A DNA stretch of 25,908 nt. It comes from Chara braunii. Lineage: Eukaryota > Streptophyta > Charophyceae > Charales > Characeae. The notes beneath the pieces were generated by a model, which saw nothing but the letters and a program-made list of their open reading frames with translations, was not told where the DNA came from and made no database searches. Location: NCBI GenBank assembly GCA_003427395.1, contig BFEA01000514.1, forward strand, positions 620,193 to 646,100, written 5' to 3'. A program made the translations under genes and the position numbers. Numbering within the stretch: position 1 is the stretch's first letter; each line of letters starts with the position of its first letter. This document shows, one piece after another, positions 9,566-17,752 of the stretch.

Positions 9566-10412
9566 TGACTCCCAGTGGGTGCCTCTTTCCTATTCAAGAT
9601 TTGAACTTGCCAAATGTGGGGATAAGTGCGGTGTCTTTTCCGACAGGTTATTCTCAATTCGTAATGCCGTTTTTAAACATGAATGATGGGCTTTTGAAGG
9701 GGCTGGCGATTAACAAAACTCTGTTTTTTTTTTGTTTTTTTTTTTTGTAATGTACCTACCTGGTGTTCTTTGAAAAAAAAAAGAAATAAAAGCTGCTGCA
9801 GTTTTACTATATAACCGATGAGGCCGGGAATTCCTCACCATCTCAAGCCAGGTAGTGCTGCGGCCATTAGCCAGGTTAGGCTTGTGCTGGAAACCAGGTC
9901 CAGCGTCCCCTTGTCTGTAACTTCAACAAACAATCCAAACTGGGCTATTAAGACAGAAACAGAAATAAAGGAAGAAAAATTAGAAGTGGACAACTAAAAC
10001 ACAAACAGCAATAAGGGAAAAAACTTCAAAAAAGTACCCCACTTTCTTATATTTGATATTTGAACTCGCGACCTGTGGGGTAAAGCGGGAAGCTTTACGA
10101 ATGTGGATTCACGTGTACCCAGACGTCAGAAGATTAGTGGTAGCCTTTTGTATGTTTACTGAGATGCGCACATACAATTCCTGGCAGCCACATACCTCTT
10201 TCTAGTGTCCCTTCTGCGCATGCAATCCATCCTTAGATTCCCCTCCTGTTAGTTTCTTGGGTCCCAAAAAAAAAAAAAAAAAAAAAAAAAGTCACCTTGG
10301 GTCTTCGTGTTCATAAAGTGATGACCCCAGTCAAATGTGTACGAGGTTGATATTCCGGTGATCAAACGAGGGAGCTCGTGATCCAATAGATAAGGGCGCG
10401 AAAGATCTCACG
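9566..10412. other. Unassigned DNA with A/T homopolymers
   Basis: Contains interrupted T-runs at about 9722-9746, an AAAAAAAAAAGAAATAAA stretch at about 9773 (AATAAA-like poly-A signal context) and an A-run of about 25 at 10266-10290. At about 10058-10110 the minus strand resembles a degraded tRNA arm (see rejected items). No coding region is recognised. Confidence 0.4.
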
Positions 10413-10755
10413 GGAGTCGTGTGTGCGGGAGTCGCGTTCTGGAGTTGTGTGCGGGAGTCATGTGCGGGAGTCGTGTGCGGAAACTGTGTAATGTGGTTGA
10501 TCTGGAACAGGTTGGCAGGACTAAACGGCTGGAATGCTTCTGTAGTGAATCTGTATCGATTACGGTGTCAATCTGCGGAAAGGGCTGCAGTCGTGTGCAG
10601 AAACTGTGTAATGTGGTTGATATGGAAGAGGATGGCAGGACTAAAGGGCTGGAATGCTTCTGTAGTGAATCTGTATCGATTACGGTGTCAATCTGCGGAA
10701 AGGGCTGGAATGTGGTTGATCTGGAACAGGATGGCAGGACTAAAGGGCTGGAATC
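10413..10755 (+). repeat. In-frame 120-bp tandem repeat (2.4 units) with a short lead-in repeat
   Basis: Unit 1 is about 10470-10589, unit 2 about 10590-10708, and a third partial unit about 10709-10753. The spacing of AATGTGGTTGAT is 120, then 99 bases (a 21-base deletion); both are multiples of three. Two plus-strand frames stay open across the array. One reads KLCNVVDLEQ...GRTK.LECFCSESVSITV as a 40-residue repeat. The other reads NCVMWLIWNRLAGL.GWNASV. Short GTGTGCGGGAGTC repeats precede it (10413-10480). No family is recognised; it may be a minisatellite. Confidence 0.85.
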
Positions 10756-10794
10756 GTCAAAGACGGACTCCTGCCAACATGATTCTAAGTCAAC

Positions 10795-10838
10795 TTGTTG
10801 TTGTTGTTGTTGTTGTTTTGTTTGTTTACAGAATTTTT
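10795..10838 (+). repeat. (TTG)n microsatellite ending in an acceptor-like motif
   Basis: Seven to eight TTG units are followed by TTTTGTTTGTTTACAG. That ending could act as a polypyrimidine-type 3' splice site. Confidence 0.7.
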
Positions 10839-12440
10839 AGCTTATAAAGGATGCAGCTACATCTGATGAGCTATGCTGGGAACCATTATGGGAGCTGGCT
10901 GCGTCACATTCTTGAGCGTGTAAGTAATGGTGTGTGTGAGCAAGGCAGCATTGGTTTAAGAGATGGGGACAGCGACTGGGTGGTGTAAATCCTGGTTTAT
11001 GTATAATCGGTATGGCATTTGGAATTTCTGACGCTGGAGCAGTTGTGAGCTGTTGCCATTCGTCGTCGGACAAGGGGGATCCTCATCTTATGAAACTGGC
11101 TCTGAGGACAGGTCCTACCTCTTCTTGTCTGCGCTCGTCTCGTTCACTTGTTTTGTGCGACTCACAGACTGTGCTTATTTCAAACATATCTCCTGCGTCT
11201 GTTTGTTGTTGCTCATCGTCATCCATTAAACTTGTCAAGGTTCTTTCCCTTTATGCCAATGATCCTTTGTACAAGCTCCTTGTTTTCTTTCTTGGGACTC
11301 TGCTTTTTTTTTTCCCTTTCTCGGGACAGTTTTCGAGATGCGCTTCGTCCCTCACGTTCGTCTGTTCCTCTGTCACCCACCTCCTTCGGCGGTCTGCCGT
11401 TATCAGAGAACTTGCTGGACTTTTCTTGAGGACTCCCAGCTTTTATGTGTCGTGCAACTGGGCAGTGCCCTTGAACCGATAGAAGAAGGGCATCTCTGGG
11501 TTGTAGAATTTGGGAGAGAGTATGAGCCATGACAAGACAGGGCCCTTGTAGGGTTTGGCAGTGGACGAGCCAGGACTATTGCCCTGACATGATGATCACC
11601 CAAGCACACCATGCGACTTTCCGCAAAGCATGGAGAATAGGGTGAAAGATTAAGGTTTAGGTGGGTAGGTGGTTTCTCTTTTTTGGGGGAGTTATGGTGA
11701 GCAGCAGGAATGGAGATGGCGGGGGAGCGGCGGGGGGGGGCGGAGATGGTGTCATGGGGGGCCCTACAGGTGGGTTATACATCGTAGAATATATGTGTTC
11801 TCTCGCAAGCAAATATAGATGCATGGCTAAGAGGCCCAGCCGTCTGGTGAAGGAAGGGTGGTGATGGGGGAAACGGCAATGGCGAGGAGGAGGAGGACGT
11901 TGGTCCATGCGGGCAATGTGATGGATTATCCTGCCTTCTTGCTTATTATCGTCCCTTTTGGTGGCCGTGGCAGTGACGAAAGACTCTGAAGGAAGAGACA
12001 CTCAGTAGGGACTCCCGGGTGCCGAGATGCAGACATGGAGAAGTTTATGGTTTCGGTTTTAATAATACCCGGGGTAGGGTGTCTATGTTGGAGTGCGGAG
12101 CAAGTGAGTGTAATTTGGGAATCACGGGTGGATATAATTATATAATTCTGGACTCATGGTATATGTAAAGGCATGAGATAGGGATTGAGGGCAGTAGAGG
12201 GGGGCTTAGGGATGCATGGACTTCAGTTGATTGCAAACAGACGGCAATCGATATGATGGACAAACGTTTTATATCTGTGCTAATGTGAACGGCCATGAAA
12301 AGAGAGGATTGCAGAGAGAGAGGGAGAGAGAGAGGGGTATGGAGCGGTGGGCGGGAGGTAGGGGAAGGGTAGTAGTGAGATTGGACTATCTTTGTGAGGG
12401 TGATAAAATGTAAGGCCTTCGGAAGTGGGGGAGGAGGGAT
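10839..12440. other. Unassigned DNA
   Basis: Holds a plus-strand ATG frame at 11012-11482 (156 residues; Ser, Leu and Cys rich, with a hydrophobic FFLGTLLFFFPF stretch) that overlaps an Arg/Lys-rich minus-strand frame at 11219-11530. Neither has a recognisable domain and they contradict each other. G-rich stretches occur at 11720-11765. A GA-rich stretch lies at about 12312-12340. Confidence 0.35.
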
Positions 12441-12441
12441 T

Positions 12442-12465
12442 GGGGGGGGGGGGGGGGGGGGGGGG
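12442..12465 (+). repeat. G24 homopolymer
   Basis: An uninterrupted run of 24 G, preceded by GGGGGAGGAGGGATT. Runs of this length form quadruplexes and are prone to length error in sequencing. Confidence 0.9.
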
Positions 12466-12840
12466 ACAGCGGGTGTTTTTTCAGTCATATTTAAAACATA
12501 TGTTGATGATAAAATGGATTACTATGAATACACAGCATGGAGAAAGTCAGGGTGGCTTAGAGGCAAGGATTATTGGATATATAATAAATATAAAATATTA
12601 GGGCAGTCATTACGTGTCTTTTCGAGCGTAGTGAACGAGGGACATAAAACTTGCCTCGCTTGCAAAAAGAGAAAAAATAAGAGGGTATTCATCTGTTTTC
12701 GGTGATACCACACACAAAAGTCGGTGTGTTTTGTCTCCTTCTTCCCCTCCCCTGAGGTGTGGATTTTGGCGGCACATCATCCTTGCTCTCCTCCTTTTTT
12801 TGGCTGTATAAATTGAAGTGCTTAACCTTATCCATGAAGA
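12466..12840. other. Unassigned DNA
   Basis: No gene recognised; short frames only, on both strands. Confidence 0.4.
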
Positions 12841-12915
12841 ATTGCTCTTCCCCTCCACCACCCCTCCCCCCTTCCCCTACCCCCTTCCCCTCTCCCCCTC
12901 CCCCCTTCCCCCTTC
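12841..12915. repeat. C/T-rich low-complexity tract
   Basis: Runs of CCCCTCC, CCCCCTTCCCC and CCCTACC for about 75 bases, almost pure pyrimidine on the plus strand. It borders the 3' side of the U2-like sequence. Confidence 0.8.
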
Positions 12916-12916
12916 A

Positions 12917-13090
12917 TCATAGGTTGGGTGAGTAAGCTTACCCGTATGACCACTCCGTGGCGCAGAAAATTCAATTTATTAATTTAATTATTTAATATTG
13001 TGCGGTGGGATGGACCACGGATCAGAGATATGAAACTGATCAGAACAGATGCACTGCACTTGATCTTAGCCAAAAGGCCGAGAAAGGTAT
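12917..13090 (-). ncRNA. U2 snRNA-like sequence (variant gene or pseudogene)
   Basis: Read on the minus strand from 13090, the first 33 nt match the conserved U2 5' end without a mismatch (ATACCTTTCTCGGCC, then TTTTGGCTAAGATCAAGTG). U2 pairs with the intron branch point through GUAGUA. Here that segment reads GTGCAGTGCATCTG instead of the usual GTGTAGTATCTG, a substitution plus a two-base insertion. Stem IIa is a perfect six-pair helix, GATCAG/CTGATC, where plants have TATCAG/CTGATA, so both sides changed together. The loop is two bases longer. An ACAATATTAAAT block matches the region before the Sm site. A weak Sm-like GAATTTTCTG follows, then a stem III-like GGGTAAGCTTACTC. Stem IV is not seen. 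No TATA element or plant upstream element (TCCCACATCG) was found 5' of 13090. A divergent or decaying copy is more likely than the main U2 gene. Confidence 0.8.
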
Positions 13091-13530
13091 TAATTTGGCA
13101 TACTTACGGCATTATCCGGTTTTTTTTTTGTGTGTGTTGTGGGGGGGGGGAAGTTCAATTTTCCTCATTTCCTCAGTGTGTGATGTGCGGTGTTTTTTAC
13201 GTTCATGAGGGATTCACGGCGCACCTATGTGATGTGACATGTGTGCAGTGTTAGGGCCTTGCTCCACCACTCACCAAGATACACAAAAGACAAAAAATAT
13301 GGCAGTGCATCTTGCCATGTTGTAGCGGAAGATTCATTCGCATTTTGCACATTTGGCGAGTAAGTCGAGCGAAGCCCAAAATCATGTTGATGCGTTGAAC
13401 CGCCAGTACGCGGTCCGTGCTGTGCAAGATTTCTTTTTTTTTGTTTATAAAGGGCGGCGGCCTTGAGATATCGTCATTGAACCGATCGGGCCCAGGCAAT
13501 TCAATATGATTTTGTTCTCCACATCTGAGG
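13091..13530. other. Unassigned DNA with one copy of a dispersed motif
   Basis: Contains a G10 run at about 13141-13150 and a TTTTGCACATTTGGCGAGT-type motif at about 13343-13377 that recurs three more times in the window (see the dispersed repeat entries). Nothing else is recognised. Confidence 0.4.
13343..13377 (+). repeat. Dispersed 30-35-bp motif, copy 1
   Basis: Reads TTTGCACATTTGGCGAGTAA then GTCGAGCGAAGCC. Related copies lie near 15436, 16187 and 19399. This copy and the 19399 copy also share GAAGATTCATT just upstream. Likely a fragment of a dispersed repeat family. Confidence 0.6.
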
Positions 13531-13598
13531 GCATCTGGATTCGAGCTTGAGTCTGTATTTTAACAGTTGAGAGGTGTACGAACTGAGCTAGGCCCCTT
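13531..13598 (-). mobile_element. tRNA-derived SINE-like head
   Basis: On the minus strand, GGCCTAGCTCAGTTCGTA resembles a tRNA D arm (Pol III A box, TAGCTCAGTT). About 34 bases later GCTCGAATCC resembles the T arm (B box, GGTTCGANTCC). The spacing fits a tRNA. The acceptor stem pairs only over about four bases and the D stem is broken (GCTC against CACC), so it is not a working tRNA. A tRNA-derived SINE or tRNA pseudogene is the best reading. It lies between the U2-like and U6 copies. Confidence 0.45.
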
Positions 13599-13637
13599 GG
13601 TAGCTGTGCAAGATTTATTCCTAAATTTCGGCGGCTC

Positions 13638-13753
13638 CTCCTTTGGGACATCCGTTAAAATTGGAACGATACAGAGAAGGGTAAATTAGCAAATGGCCCC
13701 TACGCACTCAAGGATGACATGCATGAGAATTTTGGGACTAGAGCTCAAGTTTT
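13638..13753 (+). pseudogene. U6 snRNA-like copy, left arm of a convergent pair
   Basis: The plus strand follows U6 from its 5' hairpin (TCCTTTGGGA) through ACATCCGTTAAAATTGGAAC and GATACAGAGAAG, then ATTAGC, TGGCCCCTACGCA and AAGGATGACATGCAT. Compared with plant U6, GGTAA is inserted between ACAGAGAAG and ATTAGC, AA between ATTAGCA and TGGCC, and CTC-like bases before AAGGATGAC. The 3' end (after about 13725) has diverged and runs into a T22 tract starting at 13750. The insertion changes the fixed spacing between the ACAGAGA box and the AGC triad that a working U6 needs. No clear plant USE or TATA is seen upstream; GATTTATT about 28 bases before the start is the only weak candidate. Probably a pseudogene. 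Confidence 0.8.
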
Positions 13754-13772
13754 TTTTTTTTTTTTTTTTTTG

Positions 13773-13884
13773 AAAAACTTCGACCATTTCTCGATTTATG
13801 CGTGTCATCCTTGAAAGCACAGCGGCCATTTGCTAATTTACCCTTCTCTGTATCGTTCCAATTTTAACGGATGTCCCGAAGGAC
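13773..13884 (-). ncRNA. U6 snRNA-like copy with internal insertions, right arm
   Basis: Read on the minus strand from 13884 this is a full-length U6-like sequence of 112 nt; plant U6 is about 102. It starts with a perfect GTCC-TTCG-GGAC hairpin. ACATCCGTTAAAATTGGAAC, the intact ACAGAGA box, ATTAGC, and AAGGATGACACGCATAAATC then GAGAAATGGTC follow. It ends in TTTTT, a Pol III terminator. It carries the same GGTAA and AA insertions as the left arm, plus a TTTC insertion and a lost C in the internal stem-loop. Its 3' half is much better preserved than in the left arm. No convincing TATA or USE lies upstream (13885-13960), so expression is doubtful. Altered spacing of the catalytic elements argues against normal spliceosome function. 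Confidence 0.75.
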
Positions 13885-15430
13885 TAGAGGTCAGAGTATT
13901 CAAGATCGCGGGAAGGGATCTGGGTAAATGTTTAAGTGCGAAACCAGACAAAATTCTGCCGAATTAAAAAAAAAGAAAAACCAAAAATATGAAATTGGAG
14001 GCTCTGGGGTAGCAGACTCCAATGACTGCCAGCACCAGCCCAAAAAGGAAAAGAGCGCGCTGCCGGAGGTTCAGCAAATCTCGGTGAGAGTTGTGCGGGG
14101 TCGCCAGGCCGGGGGGTACTGATGGTTCAGTTGGGGAGTTCGGGTTGGACATGTAATCGTTAGAGTGGGTGGTAATTGGTATTTTTGTCCTGGGATCGCT
14201 GACAGTGATTCAACGCGGAATCTACGCGGAACAGAACATGGCAGCTGTCTTCTTTTTTTTTTTTTTTTTTTAATCCCATGCGAAGATGGGTGAAAACATT
14301 TATGGACAAGTCGAGATACCGGGGGCCCCTTATTGTGTGTGATTTGAGTGTTTCTGTGGCAGCCTCTCCAGGATCATCGCCTTCGACTGGCACTGCGTCT
14401 GCGCCTGCAACAGCATTTCTGTGGGATTTCAGTGCTACTGTGGCGTGGACTGCATGGGGTATGTCGAGGTAATAAGAAGTTGATTTGCATTCAGAGCTGC
14501 GAAATGTCGAAAAAAACAAAAAAAACAAAAATAAAAAAAAAAACGAGCTGTGAACCATCAGTCCGCAGGAACAAGGCTCACGAGTCTGCAATTGCGGCTT
14601 TTCAAAGTGCCCTGCCGCTTTTGCTACCGGCGCAGACCCGGCGCAGACCGGCACGGGTGGAATAGTCTTATGGCATATATACTGCCGAGGCCATAACCGG
14701 ACTGTTCGCCTGATGGATTGCTTTGTGGAAACCGGCGAAGGCGGCTTAGCCCGGTTGACTGGCGGTCTAGCCAGTGCTTTCCGATGGATTTTTTTGTGGA
14801 AAGTTGGAAACCGGGCTGGACAAAATAATAAAAACAGGGGAGCATGTAAATGCTATGATACGATCCTGGGTATCTATCTTGGAGCGCAAAAACTGAAGGA
14901 AAAAGAGTGACGCGCAAGTGCAACTGAAATGAAAGAATGTTGAAGTAGAAATAGATAACGGAAGAAGAAGAAGGCGATGAACACCAGCAAGAATCAATGT
15001 CAACCCCCCTTCATCTCGCCACCATCTTCATCCTCAGATTACTTTCCCAATGTCTCATTAATAATAACTTGTGGACCCGCCTGTTGCCAAGGGCAGGGCC
15101 TCTCCTGTGCGAGGGCTGCTAACACAAGGGGCTCATGGCATACGCATATGTTGTGGAAAGGGGGCGCTTGCATTTTGCAGCAGGAATGATCATGATGGCA
15201 TGGACACTTAACCAAATGTGCAAAATCAAAATGAATTTCGCGCTAGAACATGGTATAAGCTGAATCACCATATGTAGGCAAAGTGCATATTCCCGGAACT
15301 CCACAAGTTGTTACTAGCCTGTGCTTTGCAATCGTATTATGTGAGGTTGTTCTTCACGAACTCCACAAATTCGTCTCTTCGACTCTCAACAAAGCGAAGT
15401 TTGACATGGAATTCCCCGTCAAAGATTATT
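13885..15430. other. Unassigned DNA with homopolymers
   Basis: No gene is recognised. There is a T-run at about 14251-14271 and A-rich stretches near 13964-13980 and 14512-14545. A short repeat (GATGGATT, TTTGTGGAAA, CCGGCGAAG/CCGGGC) occurs at about 14713-14745 and 14782-14820. Frames below about 165 codons contradict each other on the two strands. Confidence 0.35.
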
Positions 15431-15435
15431 TGTCT

Positions 15436-15465
15436 TTTGTGCATGTGGCGAGGAGTAGAGCAAGG
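15436..15465 (+). repeat. Dispersed 30-35-bp motif, copy 2
   Basis: TTTTGTGCATGTGGCGAGGA then GTAGAGCAAGGCC. It is followed by an A-run and a CT-rich CTCCGTCCTCCTTCCGCC stretch, a layout repeated after copy 3, so the repeat unit is longer than the motif. Confidence 0.6.
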
Positions 15466-15499
15466 CCTAGTGCGATAGCAAAAAAAAAGACAAGCTCCG

Positions 15500-15780
15500 A
15501 GTTGATGCATTGTTCTTGTCCTCCGTCCTCCTTCCGCCGCTCTCCATCGTTATCGTCGTCCACTCTTCTCTTCCTCCTCTCTCCTCCTTGTCCTCCTTAC
15601 CACTTCTCTTCAACCGTTGCTATTCATCAACTCGGAGCTCGTCTTCTCATCCTTGGTGCCGTTGCCATGCATCAACTCGGAGCTCGTCTTCTCATCCTTA
15701 ATGCCGTTGCCATGCAAAAACTCGGAGCTCGTCTTCTCATCCTTGCTACTCCACCATCATCCTCTTCAACTTCACGTTGT
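15500..15780 (+). repeat. C/T-rich region with a 45-bp tandem repeat (three units)
   Basis: ACTCGGAGCTCGTCTTCTCA then TCCTT recurs with exact 45-base spacing (units beginning 15625, 15670 and 15715). The array encodes 15-residue repeats in two frames, NSELVFSSL.PLPC and QLGARLLIL.AVAM. Because 45 is a multiple of three, several frames stay open regardless of function. Confidence 0.85.
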
Positions 15781-15782
15781 TG

Positions 15783-16070
15783 CCTTTGAATCGTGTCGTC
15801 ATGTTCACTCTATGCAACTGTACAAAAAAAGGATGACCGTGCCCTCCTCCCTCCTACTCCCTTCATTGTTGGCCTCCCTCGTCCTCCTCTCCGTCATCGT
15901 ACCTTAACTCACAACTTCTTCCTCCTCGTCCACACTCCTTTTCCCCTGCCCTCCTTGTCCTCCCTACCACCTCTCCCACTGTTGTCAAGTTCGGTGTAAC
16001 CAACTCCACCCAAAAGACAACCGTGTCATCCCACTCTCAGCCATTCGTCAGGCGGGCTATTTGTTTGTTT

Positions 16071-16125
<55 letters not shown>
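15783..16125 (+). repeat. Degenerate pyrimidine-rich repeat and (TG)n microsatellite
   Basis: Phrases like CTATGCAACT followed by an A-run and GATGACCGTGCCCTCCTCC recur in degraded form near 15809, 15996, 16130 and 16472. A pure TG microsatellite covers 16072-16125. No gene is recognised. Confidence 0.7.
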
Positions 16126-16126
<1 letters not shown>

Positions 16127-16186
16127 GGCTACACAACTCTACACAGAAAGGTACGACTCGCTGCACTACTCACGACAAAATTTCTT

Positions 16187-16227
16187 GTGCCATGGGCATG
16201 TGGCGAGTAGTGGAGTGAGGCCGTGTG
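16187..16227 (+). repeat. Dispersed 30-35-bp motif, copy 3
   Basis: GCATGTGGCGAGTAGTGGAG then TGAGGCC, preceded by TTGTGCCATG. This copy is close to the consensus of the four copies. A CTCCTCCGCC stretch follows, as after copy 2. Confidence 0.6.
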
Positions 16228-16361
16228 TGTTTATTTGTGACAGGAAAAAACAAAGATGCTCCCTTGTCTCTCCTCCGCCTTCACCATCGTTGAATTGAAT
16301 TGATTGAAAGGTCTGTTTTGATATAGATAGGAACATTAATTACAATGATGTAATTACATTA

Positions 16362-16434
16362 CGAGAGAGAAGGGAATCGAACCCTTCTCTTATGGTTTTG
16401 GAGACCATTGTTCTACCATTGGAACTATTCTCTT
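16362..16434 (-). tRNA. tRNA-Trp(CCA)-like, nearly intact
   Basis: The minus strand folds into a 73-nt cloverleaf. It has D stem GTTC/GAAC, anticodon stem ATGGT/ACCAT with loop CTCCAAA (anticodon CCA, tryptophan), a five-base variable region, T stem AAGGG/CCCTT with loop TTCGATT, and discriminator G. T8 and A9 are present. The acceptor stem (AAGAGAA against CTCTCTC) pairs at positions 2-6 but has A-C mismatches at 1:72 and 7:66. The loop context GGTCTCCAAAACC is typical of organellar tRNA-Trp and unlike nuclear plant tRNA-Trp. It also contains a perfect Pol III B box (GGTTCGATTCC). It is probably an organelle-derived copy, given the mitochondrial fragments elsewhere. The two acceptor mismatches suggest decay. 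Confidence 0.7.
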
Positions 16435-16513
16435 ATGGAGTTTGTGCCTGTTTGTGTGTATTTCGTCAACCGCCTACGCAACTCCTCAAAAAGCATGACT
16501 GTGCCCTTCTCCA

Positions 16514-16722
16514 TTCTGCGCCTTCCATCGTCGCCCCCCCTTGCCTCAACCTCCCGCTTGGTCGCGTTGCACTCCTACCCCCTACGATCTCCCTCTCCAC
16601 CCGTGCATGGCGCCTTCCGTTCTGCGCCTTTCGTCGTTGGCCCCCTTGCCTCAACCTCGTACTTGGTCCCGTTGCATTCCTACCCCCTGTGACCTCCCTC
16701 TCCACCGGTGCATGGTGCCCAG
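16514..16722 (+). repeat. 105-bp tandem duplication
   Basis: CTTGCCTCAACCTC, CTTGGTC, CGTTGCA, TCCTACCCCCT and CTCCCTCTCCACC occur twice with a 105-base period (anchor at 16541 and 16646). It is pyrimidine-rich and Pro/Leu frames run through it. No gene is recognised. Confidence 0.85.
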
Positions 16723-17737
16723 CCCTTTCACCCATGCAACATGCAGATGGCTTCATATGCCTGCGAAATTGTCTAGCCGCGAAATGAAACACGTGCACGC
16801 CGCATTGTCCCCCACGAAACAGATCCAGCATGCCGGCCAAGGGTCAAATCTTTCTCAACACGGCAGCTGGAAAAGAACAAAAAAAATGTGCGGTGCATCT
16901 GGGATGGGCGGCGTCAAAAACAAATTCTCAAAACTTCCTTGAAGCCCAGGCAGGCTGCACTCCGCAGCTTGGGAAATGTCGGGGGTCAGAAAAAAAAATA
17001 AAAAAATTGTGAGATTTCCCCATACCCTGCACCCCACCGGTACTGCTTCAAGGCCAGCCTACCTCTTTCTCTGGTGTCGCTCTAGGCTAGTTAGCGGAAT
17101 TTCTCATTTTCGAAATCGGATATTATATTATGAAAGCTTTGGACGCAAGATATACTCCGTGACTCAGTTTGTCATGGGCCCGCCAGGGGCATTACTCGCA
17201 TGGGACCGCTTTTAACTTTTAGAAGGATAACCCGTGGAGTCTTTCTTCAAGGTATTATTACCCCATTTGGGGCCTTCCAGGTGTAGCACCAACCACGGAG
17301 ATGAAGATGTCGACCACCCTAGCCAGTAATTTCCTCGCATTACTCTCCTCCTCGCCCGCTTTCTCCCTCTTCCCACTAGTCTCCCGGATGCCCCTCGTTA
17401 GTTCTCTCCACCGTAGCCAACGTAGAGGGCAAAGCTCGCCTCTTCATTGCTCAGTGCTGCTTCGGTTGGGTGACGATTGCACTGATGCAAACGAGGCGGA
17501 GCACGTCGCCTCCACAGGTTGATATACCTGCGAAGTGCCTCCTAGTGCGAGGTGCCTCCTCGTGCAGTTACTTCTCGGCTGCGCAGCCTCGAAGTCTACC
17601 GGTACCTCTTCCCTTTCAGAGGGAAACATCATTGCGGTACCCCCGGCCTCTAAGCCTACCAGACTTCTATATTCCACCTTGGCCTCCAAAGGTACTACAT
17701 CTTCACACGCAAGCAGATAGACAAAGTAAAAGTTGGC
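16723..17737. other. Unassigned DNA bordering the nad4 fragment
   Basis: No gene is recognised. Near 17553-17700 three related phrases (GCCTCGAAGTCTACCGGTAC, CCTCTAAGCCTACCAGACTT, GCCTCCAAAGGTACTACATC) suggest a short degenerate repeat. One plus-strand frame reads ASKSTGTSS, ASKPTRLLYST and ASKGTTSSHASR through them. A minus-strand frame is also open, so coding is undecided. Confidence 0.3.
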
Positions 17738-17752
17738 GACCTGAAGAAAAAT

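Larger units (their letters stand above)
13638..13884. repeat. 247-bp inverted repeat formed by two U6 copies
   Basis: The outer 60 bases of the two arms (13639-13698 against 13824-13883) are complementary with a single mismatch. Complementarity continues at lower identity to about 13725/13797. The centre is the T22 tract. The inversion ends at the U6 5' ends, and the flanking sequences are unrelated to each other. Confidence 0.9.

Noticed and set aside
10058-10110. Minus-strand tRNA-Gly-like anticodon arm (TAAAG CTTCCCG CTTTA) followed by GTCGCGAGTTCAAAT
   Set aside because: The T stem does not close, no D arm is found and the variable region is too long. At most a badly decayed tRNA-derived repeat.
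13638-13884. Foldback MITE or DNA transposon with 60-86-bp terminal inverted repeats
   Set aside because: The arms are recognisable U6 snRNA sequence with the U6 5' hairpin at the outer edges, and no clear target-site duplication flanks the pair.
16023-16298. Frame with a long Val-Cys repeat
   Set aside because: Translation of the TG microsatellite.
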